From Vombatus ursinus (lineage: Eukaryota > Chordata > Mammalia > Diprotodontia > Vombatidae), in contig NW_020954550.1 of NCBI RefSeq assembly GCF_900497805.2, positions 31,907,184-31,971,183 of the forward strand: DNA of 64,000 bases, in the 5' to 3' direction. Positions 32,285-44,116 of this stretch are shown here, piece after piece. The notes under the pieces are model-generated. The model ran no database searches. It saw only the letters and a program-made list of their open reading frames with translations, and was not told the DNA's origin. Within the stretch, counting starts at the first letter, position 1, and every line of letters starts with the position of its first letter. The translations under genes were made by a program, and so were the position numbers.

Positions 32285-34378
32285 CGTTGCTGTCCTTCAT
32301 TCTCGAAGAGGATCAAAATGATATCATCTTGTTGGAGTCAAGGTACAGTGTGTCTGATTGTAGCTGCTCAGACTGACATGAGCTTGGGAGACTCTACTAC
32401 AGGTTGGGCACAGATAGTCCACACAAACATTCAGAATGTAGATGTCTCCTAATTTGTACATCTCACGTTTCTTTTGAGCTACTACAATTCTGTTCTTCTC
32501 GTAGAGCACAGCACCTTCTCTGATGCAGGCAGTCCTGTGCCAGTGTCTGCCGTGTCTCCCAATAGATTTCAAAGTTCTTCAGAGAGACCTTGAGAGTGTC
32601 CTTGTCTCGCTTCTTCTGATCTCCATGTGAGCACTTGCCTTCGGTGAATTCTCCATAAAATGGTCTTTTAGGCAAATGTACATTTGGCATTTGAACAACG
32701 TGGCCAGACCATCAGAGTTGTACTCTTTGCAGTAGAGTTTGAATGCTTGGCAGTTTAACTCAGGAAAGAACCTCAGTGTCTGGTACCTTATCTTGCCAAG
32801 TGATCTTCAAAATCTTCCTAAGACAATTTAAATGGAGATCCATTCAGTTACCTGGCATGACACTGGAGAGTGTCCAGGTTTCATAGGCATATAACAATGA
32901 GGTCAACACAACAGCTCTGTGTACCTTCAGTTTGGTAGGCAACCTAGTACTTCTCTCCCATATTTTCCTTTGTAGACTCTCAAACACTGAGCTAGCTCTA
33001 GCAATGCATGCATCAACCTCATCATCTATGTGTACATCCCTGGAAAGTACACTGCCAAAGTAAGAGGACTTATTCACAACATTCAATTTTTCTCCAATAT
33101 GCTGTGAAAAATGTTGCACATATGGATGGTGTGGTGCTGGTTAGTGGAGGACCTGTTTATTCTTGGTGTTAATTGTTAGGCTAAAATTATCATGAGTAGC
33201 AGAGAATCAATCCATACTTTGTTGCATCTTGGCCTCAGAGGCTGCATCAAGTGCACAATCATCTGCAAACAAAAACTCATGCACCAACTCTCCCTCCACT
33301 TTATCGTGGTTTGTAGTCTTTTCAAGTTAAATAATTTACCATCAGTGTTGTAGTTGACCTTGATGCCATTTTTTTTCCTCATTGAAGGCATCTGACAACA
33401 TTGCTGAAAACATTATGCTAAAAAGCATGGGAGCAAGGACACAGCCCTGCTTCACTCCATCGATGACTGAGAAAGTGTCAGAGCATTGTCCGTTATCCTT
33501 GTGCAAGCATGCCATCATGAAATTGACATACAATACTGATAAACTTCTCCAGGCACCCAAATTTTGCCACAATTTTCCACAAGCCCTGAAGATTGACAGG
33601 ATCAAAGGTGTTGGTCAGATCCATGAAAATTTGTGTACAGACCTCTGCTCTGCTTCTGGTATTTCTGCTGAAGTTGTCAGGCAGCAAATACCATATCAAC
33701 TATTCCTTGGCCCTTTCTGAAGCCACACTGGCTCTCAGATGGCTCTCACCATCCTCCAGGTGAAGGATCAGCCTATTATGGAGGACTCTGGTAAGAATCT
33801 TGCCAGCAATAATTAAGAGACTGCCCTGTGATTTTCACAGGACAATCTATTTCCTTTACCTTTATAGAGATGGACGATGGAAGCATTCTTGAGCTCCTGG
33901 GGGAATAACCTCTTGCCATATAATCTAGAAAATTTCAGTCAGCTTTCCTATGAGTAGTGGACACCCTGCCTTGTAAATTTCTGCTGGAATAGAATAAGCA
34001 CCAGGTGATTTGCCACAGGAAAGGAGCCTAATGGCATTCAAAATCTCTTCTTCAGTTGGAAATTCAGCTAGAGAGGGATCGACTTCAACCTGAGGTATAC
34101 AGTAACTGGCTTCAGTGTTGATTGATGATGGTCTGTAGAGAACACTATGGAAGTATTCTGCAGAAGCCTTCAGGATCATGTCCTTATCATTAATTAATGC
34201 AGCTCCATCAGCACTAAGTAGTTGAGATACACATAGGTCTTTGGCCATAAATAGCCTTCAAGGCATCATAACAGCCCTTTGGATTGTTACTGTCAGTGTA
34301 AAACTTGATTTCATCTGCCTTCTTATAGAGCCAAGAATCTTGCATCTCTCTAAGCTTTGATCGCACTTTGCTTTTTTA
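32285..34378 (-). mobile_element. RTE-like LINE, RT and C-terminal part
   Basis: On the minus strand the pieces appear in order. EEILNAIRLLSCGKSPGAYSIPAEIYKAG lies at 33925-34248. FSVIDGVKQGCVLAPMLFSI, the reverse transcriptase motif before the catalytic segment, is at 33342-33605. TDGKLFNLKRLQT is at 33176-33391. SSYFGSVLSRDVHIDDEVDA, followed by LKVHRAVVLTSLLYAYETWT, is at 32844-33119. A C-terminal CPTC...H finger-like segment is near 32350-32410; one expected His reads as Tyr. These are hallmarks of an RTE/BovB-related LINE, not L1. Several frameshifts and stops are present. Confidence 0.75.
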
Positions 34379-35251
34379 TTTAATATTTTTTCCCAATTAC
34401 ATGTTAAAACAATTTTTAAACATTTGGTTTTTCAAATGTTTTGAATTCCAAATTTTATCCCTCCCTCTCTTCTTCCTCTCCCCCCTCACTAAAATGGTAA
34501 GCAATCTGATATAGGTTATACATGTGTAATCATGTAAAACATTTCCATATTAGTCATTTTGTGCAAGAAAACTCAAATTAAAGAAAAAGAATGAAACAAA
34601 GAAAGTGAAAAACAGCATGCTTCAGTCTGTTTTCAAATTATCCATTCTTTCTTTGGAGGTGGGTACTATACTTCATTATTAGTTCTCTTGGATCACCTTG
34701 GAATTACTGAGAGTAGCTAAGTCATTCACAGTTCTTCATTGTACAATATTGCTGTTACTGTGTCAACGTTCTCTTGATTCTTCTGTTGACTTCACTATGC
34801 ATAAGTTCTTGCAAGTCTTTACAGGTTTTTCTAAAATTATCCTGTTTGTCATGTCTTATGGCTCAGTACTATTCCATCACAATTATATACCACAGCTTTT
34901 TTAGCCATTCCCCAATTGATGGGCATCCTCTTGATTTCCAATTCTTAGCCAGCACAAAAAGATCTGCTAAAAATATTTTGGGGGGCAGCTAGGTGGTGCA
35001 GTGGATAGAGTATCAGCCTTGGAGTCACAAGGACCTGAGTTCAAACCCAGCCTCAGACACATAACACTCACTAGCTTTGTGACTCTGGACAAGTCACTTA
35101 ACCCCAGTGACCTCACACACACACTCACAAAAAAAAATAATAAAAAATTTTAAAAAATAAAAATATGTTTGTACAAATGAGTCCTTTTCTCTTTTTTGGA
35201 ATATCTTTGGGATATAGATCTAACAGTTGTGTTCTACTTTTGATGCAGTTA
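34379..35251 (-). mobile_element. L1 LINE 3' end, reverse, inside the RTE-like LINE
   Basis: It starts with an A-tail complement and 'cccaattacatgttaaaac', followed by 'ggttatacatgtgtaatc'. It continues through 'agccattccccaattgatgg' and resumes after the SINE with 'gtttgtacaaatgagtcctt'. 'tgcttttttat' and 'tgcttttttag' flank it as target-site duplication. Confidence 0.8.
34981..35130 (+). mobile_element. tRNA-derived marsupial SINE inside the L1
   Basis: Complete, with head 'gggggcagctaggtggtgca' and 'cactagctttgtgactctgg', then CA-rich and A-rich tail. The L1 continues on both sides. Confidence 0.9.
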
Positions 35252-35691
35252 AATACTGCTTTTTTAGAAATGGATGAACTATCTTGCTGTTAAACCCTGT
35301 GGAGTTCTCATTTTTTCATTTAGCAGCTTCTCAATTTCTCCATCATTTTGGTCAAATCAATCTTGATGTTTGTGAGTGTTCTGGCCCAGATGAATAAATG
35401 TAGTGCTGTACACCAGATCTTTGAAAGCTGCCCACTCCTTTTCTGCTCCATTGTTGCCAACTGTGTGTTGTCTCAGCTTTTCCTCCAAGTTAAGGACAAA
35501 CTGTTCCTGCTTGGAGAAACTCTCTCATCTGTTGACATTAAGTCTTTTGGTTGTTGTCTTGCCTTGGGCTCACTGCTTTTGTTGAATGCAAATATTTAGC
35601 TTGGAGAGATAAGTCTTTGATTAGTTCAGCACCGTGCACTATGCAACACCTTAGTCACTCTCACATCCTGTCTGTCTAACACATTCTGTCT
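35252..35691 (-). mobile_element. RTE-like LINE, linker upstream of RT
   Basis: Minus-strand frames read DVRVTKVLHSARC, then a segment aligned with the SDH end of the endonuclease (reads TNQRLI here). This is followed by NIKIDL and EKLRS-type linker residues found between endonuclease and RT in RTE-like LINEs. The 5' end of the copy is therefore at the end of the endonuclease domain. Confidence 0.65.
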
Positions 35692-35745
35692 GTGCCTCAC
35701 ACAAAGTAGGATCTTAATAAATGTTTGTTGATTGACTGACTGAAT
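35692..35745 (+). mobile_element. L2 LINE, right half
   Basis: 'caaagtaggatcttaataaa' and 'tgtttgttgattgactga' complete the L2 interrupted at 32284. Confidence 0.7.
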
Positions 35746-37890
35746 GTTTGGAAGTAAATCTTCTAGTCCCTTGTAGACTTAGATCCAGAATTGGGTCTAC
35801 CTCTGCCCTGGACCTGGGTTTCATGGCTGATGACCTCTGTGTCATACACTTCCATTCTTGTTTTCAATAGGGGAGAGGGATTAGACCACACATAACTTCC
35901 AGCAAAAGATCTATTGGATATGAGATAGTAGCAGTTGAATGGAAAATGGTTTGGCCCTACAACAGAGGGCAGGGCAAATTCTGTCTCCTCTAAACCTAAC
36001 GGGAAGTTACAGGGATCACTTCTTTGGTCATTGGGTCAGAGAAGTAGCCGAAAGAAAAGGAGGATAAGTGCAAGGATCCCAAGAAATCTAAACACACTAA
36101 ACAATGGTCTCTTAGTCAATGACAAAAAAATTATAGGATTTCTAACTTTCATAAAACATATGTATGCTTTAACAGTGGTCTTCTAGAAATAATAGCGCCA
36201 CTTTGGACTCAGCTAGTGGGAATTCTGAGCCTGATAGGACAGAAATATGGCAATGTAACAGACAAGGTAGACACATTTTGAGGTAGATAATAGATCTTAT
36301 GGCAACCCTCAAAATATATTCTGTGGCCAACTAGCTCTTCCTCTTCTGTGAAAAACTGACTTTTCCAAAAGTCAATGACCAATACCATGTTAGTCTCTTC
36401 TGAACCACTTAAGTTACCTTGGATAAGTCCAGCGCAGTGCCTCCTTTCACCCATTCACATTCTTTCTTAGCATGTGAAAGGATCATAAGAGCATTCATTG
36501 ATTCAATTGCTAAGGACCTTGGAAGTCATTGAGGTCCACCACTTCATAAAACTTCCAGGAGAGTGAGTACATAAGATATACTGACTGTCCCCTACATTCT
36601 TGGGAACATTGGTCCTAGTGATACACATAGATTCCCTTGGCTACAAATCTCCCAGTCACTTATGGTGCCTGACTTCATCTCTGATATTTCTAAGAACTCT
36701 GATTTAAAAATGCTTCTTTTTTTTTGATTGATTAGTAGTTCTGTTCCATATCTGTCTGGGTCTGTGACTATACTCCTGCCCAAATCTTTCTCAACTAGGG
36801 TTGGAGGGACTAACTTCTAGTAACCCCTAGGATCCCAATCCCTATGTGAAGAACCCCATGTGTTCTGAGAGTTCTGTAGGGACCAGGATTTCCTTTTGAG
36901 ATAGGAAACCTGATTTTCTTCTTCTTTCTAAGTTAATCTAAGGAAGAGGATGATCCAGAGTAGAAGTCCCCTTAGGACTGAGAGAGGAGAGATTACGAAG
37001 GATAGAGGGAACAGAGGATAGATACACTATACCAAGAGATGATACTTTGGGATTGGGGTGGTTCAATAACATTAGTTCTTGCCACATTATTATTAAGGAA
37101 TCTGACATTCCTTAATGGTGGCTATTTAATTTAATTTAATATTTAATCATTCAGTTCCCAAAGCTGCCAATTTGTCTATCTAAACAGTCTTACAATGTTG
37201 TCAAAATCAGGATTTGAGTAAGATAATTGATAGTATGTTTGTATTATTTTGACCTGGCCTTGGGATTAACACTCTAATAGATTGACCCCCATAAGGGTAT
37301 GAAATTTAAAATTGATTTTTGATTCCATTTTGTTAAGACTTAATAAAGCTAGATTTAATATTCCCCTTCATTGTTCCTTACTCCTGTAACTTCACCAACC
37401 ATCCTGAGAAACTTGATTAATTTAAAAGATCAAATTTCTTCAATTTAAACTATTGTAGCAACTCCCATGCCTACAACTAATCTCTTGCCTGACTCTCACC
37501 TGAGAACTGTTCTCATCTTCCAGTGATATAATGGTGAGAAGCTAAGGTAACACTTATCCCATTGAACACATTGAAACACATACCTATAGGAATTGCTAAA
37601 CACTGGAACCAGGTGAGATTTTCTAAATTGTCCAGGACTTCTTCCCATCACCTTCCAGGGAAAGAGAAGGAGTCAAGAATTTTCCCGCATTACTGCTCAC
37701 CAGGAATGGGGAAAGAAAAGGAAAACAATTATCCAGCTCCTAATGCATCCTGGTGAAGTGAAAGCAATGCAGTTTCTTTTTTGGTCAGCAGTTCCCAGTT
37801 GGCATCTTATGAACCCTTAGAGGTCCTCAGAAGTTTTGCAATGAGTCCATGGAGACATATTTGAAGTCAAAATTTTCATTGCTTCAAACA
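35746..37890. other. Unassigned 2.1 kb
   Basis: No repeat or gene that I can name. The minus-strand frames at 36209-36454 and 36592-36783 and the plus frame at 35935-36186 are short and show no family motif. It could contain very old retroelement sequence. Confidence 0.35.
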
Positions 37891-37894
37891 GACT

Positions 37895-38042
37895 TTTTTT
37901 TTTTTAGGCAATTGGGGTTAAGTGACTTGCCCACGGTCACACAGCTAGTAAGTGTCAAGTGTTTGATCTGAGGCCAGATTTGAACTAAGGTCTTCCTGAC
38001 TTCAGGACTGGTGCTCTATCCACTGCACCACCTAGCTGCCCC
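37895..38042 (-). mobile_element. tRNA-derived marsupial SINE A, reverse
   Basis: The T-run comes first, then 'aggcaattggggttaagtga' and 'actgcaccacctagctgccc'. It is the left member of a same-strand SINE pair. Confidence 0.9.
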
Positions 38043-38049
38043 TAAATAT

Positions 38050-38199
38050 TTTTTTTTTTTTGCTTTTTGGTGAGGCAATCAGGGTTAAGTGACTTGCCCA
38101 GGGTCACACAGTTAGTGTCAAGTGTCTGAGGTGGGATTTGAACTCAGGTCCTCCTGACTCTAAAGCTGGAACTCCATCCACTGCGCCACCTAGCTGCCC
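38050..38199 (-). mobile_element. tRNA-derived marsupial SINE B, reverse
   Basis: T-run, 'tgaggcaatcagggttaagt' and 'actgcgccacctagctgccc'. 'tcaaacagactt' precedes SINE A (about 37883) and follows SINE B (about 38199), so the pair shares one target-site duplication. Confidence 0.9.
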
Positions 38200-38606
38200 C
38201 TCAAACAGACTTCTAAACTCAGAAAGCAGCAAAACATCCTTACCATCTCATTAGGGTATTTGATACGATAAATAAGCAGACTAGTTCCTGATAACTCTCA
38301 GTTCCTTCATGAATGAAAAAAAGACTTTGCTCTTTGATTTTCATCAAGAACAAACAGNNNNNNNNNNAGACAGGCATAAAAGGATGATTGAGCTGAAGTT
38401 AGCTTACCATTTAGAATATGTCTAGCATTGTTTTATGAGAAAAAGTTAAGATGAAACAAAACTGTGAGAGCTTTCAGATTGTAGGGAAGTGTAAGAGGAT
38501 TGAAAGAGATGTCCTTTAAGGACCCTTTCAACTCAAAATCTATGATCCTATAACCCATTAAAACATTAGAATCTTCATTTTAAATTTACTTTGATGCATG
38601 CTCCTT
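38200..38606. other. Unassigned, includes a 10-base gap
   Basis: Ten N at 38358-38367 mark an assembly gap not associated with an obvious simple repeat. The rest is unassigned. Confidence 0.5.
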
Positions 38607-38852
38607 ATGGGCAGGTAGGTGGTGCAGTGGATAGAGTTGCCAGGCCTGGAGTTAGGAAGACTCAAAATGGCCTCAGACATTAACTGTGTGACCCTGGGCA
38701 AGTCACTTAACCTGTTTACCTCAGTTTTCTCATCTGTAAAATGAGCTGGAGAAGGAAATGGCAAACTACTCCAGTATCTTTGCCAAGAAAAACTCCAAAT
38801 GAAGTCACTAAGAGTTGGACATGATTGAAGGCAACTCAACAACAACAACAAA
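38607..38852 (+). mobile_element. SINE with RTE-like tail
   Basis: 'gggcaggtaggtggtgcagt' head, 'tgtgtgaccctgggcaagtc', 'aaatgagctggagaaggaaa', 'ctccagtatctttgccaaga' and the CAACAACAAC tail. Complete copy. Confidence 0.9.
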
Positions 38853-40261
38853 GGTCCTTATATCATATCCTGGGCTCCATTGCTCCATTCAGGTTCATAA
38901 AATCTGTTTGGGTTCACCATCTATCCCACTGCTCAGAACGCTCCGCGGACTAGTCAGAATTAATCATGTGACATCATAGTGATACAAAGGAGAGATTGAA
39001 AAGATATATACTAAGAAATATGAATCAAGCAGTGAACTCTTTCACCACTCTTTCCCAAACTACAATTTCCCAAAGTTCCAGAAAATGGGAGTAATAAGTC
39101 CTTTGGTCTCTGATTCCTATGCCAGCTTCCCTAACTCTATAAGCTAGTGAAACAATAAAAACTAGTTTGTCAGTTCACTATCTTTCCACTCCCTATGTTG
39201 TTACAGCAGTATGTCATATCAACCCAGGAATCTAAGGTACATTAATCAGCCAGCCCTCTCTCACCCTCCCATCCCCAATTAAAAATTATAATGGGTGGGA
39301 TTCAGCATTATCATTGGGCAGGATAAAGTTCTGAAAGGCATTATATCACAGCAAGAAATGTGCATTCTCAAGATGGGAACCACAACTGGGAAGATGTCTG
39401 TAGTTGTTGCTTCTTGGCACAAAAGAGAGAAAGCCCCTGCTTGTAGTAGGAGAGAATAGCTTACCTTCAGTTTTCCCTCTAGTCCTCTACGGGAACCTTC
39501 CTATATCTCAGTTCTCTTTGAAGAGTTCATGCCCTGACTCCTTCACATGTTCTGCCAATGCTCCCTTTAGATAGAGTTTTCACTGGGATGGCGTCATCAC
39601 TCACCGTACTTCACAGAGGTTAGTGAGGGATGGAGAGCCCAGGAAGAGAGCCTCCTCAAGTGTAAATTATTTTGACATGAAAATGTTCACCAATTGGGTT
39701 GAAACTTCTAAAAGTGAAACATGAAATATTACTTTTTGGCACATATACTGTATACTCACACATGTAAATACATTTTATACTGTTTATACACATAGGCACC
39801 CAAAGCCTTCCTTTGTGTTTAAGGGAAATAATGCCTCTGCTCACTTGATAATGAATGCCTTTCAAAGGTAGTTAGTGACAGAAAAAGGAAATCTTTTGTT
39901 TTCTCTCTATGCAATTCGTAATTTTATTGAATGGCACTTTCCACATGAAAACCCCAAGACAAATTGCTGGAAAGTTTAATGGTTAGTAAATTAGACTGCA
40001 CGATTCGAATAGCTTTCTTCTAGAGTTCATCAAGTTAAATGATTCATAAGTAACTTATTTTCATTTACACCATTAGGCCTACTATAATAATAATAACTTT
40101 CAATTTGAGGATGTGTATTCTTACTATACCTATTTTAGGTAAAGGAGAACTTTTACAAGTTGTAATTAGTACTTTTTAATTAGCACAGGTAAATGCAAAC
40201 TCTCCCTTTTGAATAAGAGAAAATGTAAATTGTTGACAAGAAGTATAATAAAATAAAAAAA
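38853..40261. other. Unassigned; 39650-40260 repeat-poor
   Basis: No repeat family is visible. The 39650-40260 part is AT-rich, lacks repeats and has a mixed composition that could suit a conserved non-coding element. No coding frame is supported. Confidence 0.4.
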
Positions 40262-40470
40262 ATTCACATGTATACAGTACTTTGCAAAAAATTTTTTGTC
40301 ACAATAGACAATGAAATAATGCATGGATTATTAAACCTCTTTTTACATATGAGGAAACTGATCCCAATAGAGTTTAAATGACTTGGTTAAGGTCACACGG
40401 CTAATAAGTATCAGAGCCAGGAATGGAAACCAGGTGTTCTGACTATCAATCTTTCAACCACCGCTTCTCA
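40262..40470 (-). mobile_element. MIR/Ther-1 SINE, reverse
   Basis: 'acatatgaggaaactgatcc', 'aaggtcacacggctaataag' and 'gaatggaaaccaggtgttct' follow the MIR complement. Confidence 0.75.
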
Positions 40471-42594
40471 ATATGAAAAAAGTTTTGTCATTAAAATCTA
40501 TTGCAACATCACTTCACTTCCCTTATGACAATTCTATCAGTGGTGCTGCTGAGTGAAGTTTCATCTTCAACTTGACCACTCAGTATTCCAAATTTGTCTA
40601 TTTTTAATGTGTTTATCTGATAACCTTCATGTGATTCGACTGATTTTATCACTACTAAAGAATAGTCAGATATATAGCAAGTTTACCTTCTGTTCCAGTC
40701 TACCATGTTAGATTAAAAGAGTTACTCATTAAAATGTTCATTTTTAATATGTTCATCCTACATAATGTTGAATTGACTTTTATGATTCTTTTATTCGTTT
40801 GTTTGTCTATTTATATTTTAATGTTGAATTGTCCTAAAAAAAAAAAAAGGAATATTCATCTGGAACCCAAACCAACATTGTTGTTTTCTTCATGAGACTG
40901 CTCCAATCTATCCTGCTTCAACCTCCCTACCCTCTCTACCATTTAGCTGTGCTGTCTGTCCATACTCAAATCTCTCTTCATAGGTAATATTTTCTATGCC
41001 ATGACTCTATATGTGTGAAGAGTAGTAAGTTCTTTGGGAGAAAAGGTTACATTCCCACATGTACATATACTTTATAATTGTGGGAACATATGAATTTGAA
41101 ATATTATCATTGAAGTGGAAGATGATTCATAGTGTACTATCTCTTACACTCATACTTCCTTGATGATTTATTATCTTCTAGTCAACTGCTTCAACAATTT
41201 ACCTTTTTTCTCCCTTCATTCTACCAAATTCTGGTGCATAAGAGAAGATGTAGGGTTTTATAACAGGGGATCCTACCTACTCAACTGGACAATCTTGGGG
41301 TGTTTTGCCTAATCATAATTATGTAAATATGATTTGAGCCCCTATTCTACTAAACATTTTATTAACAGTTCAGGAAGTCACCTTAAATCAAATAGCAAAG
41401 CATTTAATTCAGACAGAATAATATGGTAAATAACAAGATAAAATAAAGTAATGGGATCATTTTCAGTCCCCTATTCATAAATAGGGACGACATCCTAGAA
41501 GCGATGTTGAATAGAGGAACAACTCCCCAGATAAGTCAAGAAGGAGTGGGCCAGTTATTTTTTCTGTGAAGTTATACAGAGGTAGGGAATAGACTCAGTG
41601 TTTCTGTACCTTCGCCCAGCTTGGTCTTGGTAGGTGGAATGGCCATTTTTCTGAAACAAGTGCAGACATTCACTTCTGCTAGTATCGGGATTCCTCAGGG
41701 CTACTGGGTTCAGGGACAACATGACCATCTCATACCATGTAGCTCTTCTTTTTTGGCTTTCCAAAGGGATCCCAGCTACATATCCTTGTTCCTCTTCATG
41801 CCAGCTTCTCTGCTTCCTAAACCTCCAAGATCTCAGATGGTTCTCTGTTAATTAAAGCCTAGCTACATGTTGTAGTGGCTCAGTGCCCAGACATACAGCC
41901 TCTTGAGAAATGAAGCCCTTGGAATTCCCACCAATGAGCAATTCTCTCTGGACCACAATGTTCTCTGAGGAATAAGGTCCTGGAGACTTCTCTCCTCAAC
42001 CATGCTCACTTCACCTTTATGCTGGATTTACTGGGACAGACTATTGAGCACGTCATCCCTACGTGACAGACAAGGGTTTTCTATGTGCTCGCAAAGACTT
42101 TTTTCTGCCTTCTATTATTCACTAGTTCCCACCTTTACCCCACTCCCAATCTCTACCTCCCATTTGTGGGAATCAAAGAGATTATGCTGCATTGGAGAAA
42201 AAGACTGAGTACTGTAATTAACTATGGAACAGGGTTTTTTTTTGAATTCTTAAATACCTCCAAGTTCTTAATAATCTAAGGGAAGAAATCATTAAACTTT
42301 ATCAGCCAGTGATCTGCTAGATCGCCTAAGTGATGAAATAAAATGATGTGATAACCAGAAAAAGTGGGAAAGAACCCGAGAGCTAAAGAAAGTTATGAGG
42401 CAATCCCAGGAAGGCAGCGCATAAATTAGTTTGATTGGGTAGCAAAAGTCAAGACTAATGTCAATACTGTGGGGAAATAATTGAAATCTACATTTGATCA
42501 TCAGATTTCCATTTCATATGTCAAAGAAGACTCAATGACTTTTTAATGTGGGATAGGGAGTATTGGCTTAAAAGAAACAGCCTCTATAAGATCA
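40471..42594. other. Unassigned 2.1 kb
   Basis: No repeat or gene that I can name. Frames at 41621-41851, 41555-41764 and 42002-42208 are short, partly antisense to each other and without motifs. A small hairpin 'cctattcataaatagg' lies near 41468-41485. Confidence 0.35.
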
Positions 42595-42690
42595 CTTTAT
42601 CCACCATTCATTCAACAAACATTCATTAAGTATGTTATTAAATGTTGTGTAAAGTACTACCCTAAGTACTGTGGAAGATACAAACTGAAC
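42595..42690 (-). mobile_element. L2 LINE 3' end, reverse
   Basis: 'attcaacaaacattcattaa' and 'ctaccctaagtactgtggaa' are the L2 end complement. Short and old. Confidence 0.55.
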
Positions 42691-43149
42691 CGTTGGGACA
42701 AAAAAGGGACAATTTGGAGTAGCAGAAGCCCTTTGGATTGCACCAACTTCTACTGAAGCTGCCTACAAGCAGTATGTTAAATCAGAATTTCTTGGCTGAT
42801 ATTCTCGGCTGGGCTATCATACCACATCTTGAAGACCTGGTTGTCCTTGAAGGAAGGAAATAGAGTAGCTAAGTGAGATTTTTTGTAGTAAGTCAGTATA
42901 GCTTTGGATGTCTGTTGTTCCCCGGTAAATTTCTTTGTGTGTGTTTGTATTGCCCTGTGTCATTCATAAATCTGGGGAACTTTTCTACCAGGAAATGCCA
43001 TGAGCTGCTGAAAGTCTGGGGATCAGAAAACTCTTAAGGGGCTAGCCAATGACCTTATTCCAAAAGGTCAGCAATAGCTAGATCCTTGGCAACTCTTCTA
43101 AGCTCTTCCTTCTTCTTTCAAGTATGTTTTTGTCCAAGGAAGTCAGTTT

Positions 43150-43345
43150 TCACAGAACTCTGATACCCATGCAAAAGTATAACAACCCAGTGGCTCCTAT
43201 ATCTTCTATGATCTTTGCAATTTGAGGATGCTTAACTGTGTTATGTAACACATGTAAGCCCAGTGTAACCAAGGGCTCAAGTCTGGGCACTTTCATAAGA
43301 CTCTCCTCATTGGTAGAGAAAATGATTTCTAAAGTCTTCATCCCT
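43150..43345 (-). other. Unexplained 63-codon frame, helix-like
   Basis: Minus-strand frame containing LEPLVTLGLHVLHNTVKHPQ, then IAKIIEDIGATGLLYF. The pattern of Leu/Ile/Val spacing looks like an ARM/HEAT-type helical repeat. Just upstream is a pyrimidine run followed by GTGTAGGG, which resembles a 3' splice acceptor. No donor site, further exon or family match is visible. It may be a chance frame or part of an old gene fragment. I do not claim a gene. Confidence 0.25.
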
Positions 43346-43609
43346 ACACAAAAAAAAAGGGTGTTGTCAAGAGCTTAGGAGAAGAAAGCTCTTCTTAAGA
43401 CTTCCCAAAGTTTTTTTTCTTTCTTTCAGGAATGCTCTGGGAAGACAGCCTGGAATCTAGGCTGTCCTCTTTTAAGCAGGAGGTCAGAAGAACAACTCTC
43501 TTCTCCCAAGATTTCCCCATCTCCATCCCTCACTCAGGAAGGAAGCCTGGAATAATCAGTCATTCTTTCCACCAATGAGAAGAGTCTTCTGCAAATACCT
43601 AGACTTGAG

Positions 43610-44116
43610 CCTTGGTTGTAATCCAAGCTCCTCTGCCTTCCAAATATCATATTTCAAGCCTTCTAATCCATTAATGTAGAAGCTGCTAAGTCCTGTATAA
43701 TCCTGGCAGTGGCTCCTTGATATTTGAATTGTTTCTTTCTGGCTGCTTGCAGTATTTTCTCTTTGACCTGAAAGTTCTGGAATTTGGCTACAATATTTCT
43801 TGGAGCTTTCATTTTGGACTGTCTTTCAGAAGATGATCAGTGGATTCTTTCAATGATGATTGTACCCTGTGATTCTAGGATATCAGGTCAGTTTTCCTTG
43901 AAATTTCTTGAAAGATGCTGTCCAGACTCTTTTTTTGATCATGGCTTTCAGATAGTCCAATATTTTTTAAATTATCTCTCCTGGATTTATTTTCCAGGTC
44001 AGTCATTTTCCCAATGAGGTATTTTACATTTTCTTCTATTTTTTCATTCTTTTAATTTTGTTTAACTGATTCTTGATGTCTCATGGAGTCATTAGCTTCT
44101 ACTTGTATGATTCTAA
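43610..44116 (-). mobile_element. Older L1/HAL1, ORF1 3' part (left of nested HAL1)
   Basis: The plus strand shows the ORF1 complement in the same order as inside the HAL1: 'ttaatgtagaagctgctaag', 'gaattgtttctttctggctg', 'gatcatggctttcagatagt'. It diverges more than the inner copy. Its continuation is at 47011-47925. Confidence 0.8.

Noticed and set aside
33382-33720. Plus-strand frame of 112 codons
   Set aside because: Antisense to the RTE-like reverse transcriptase region.
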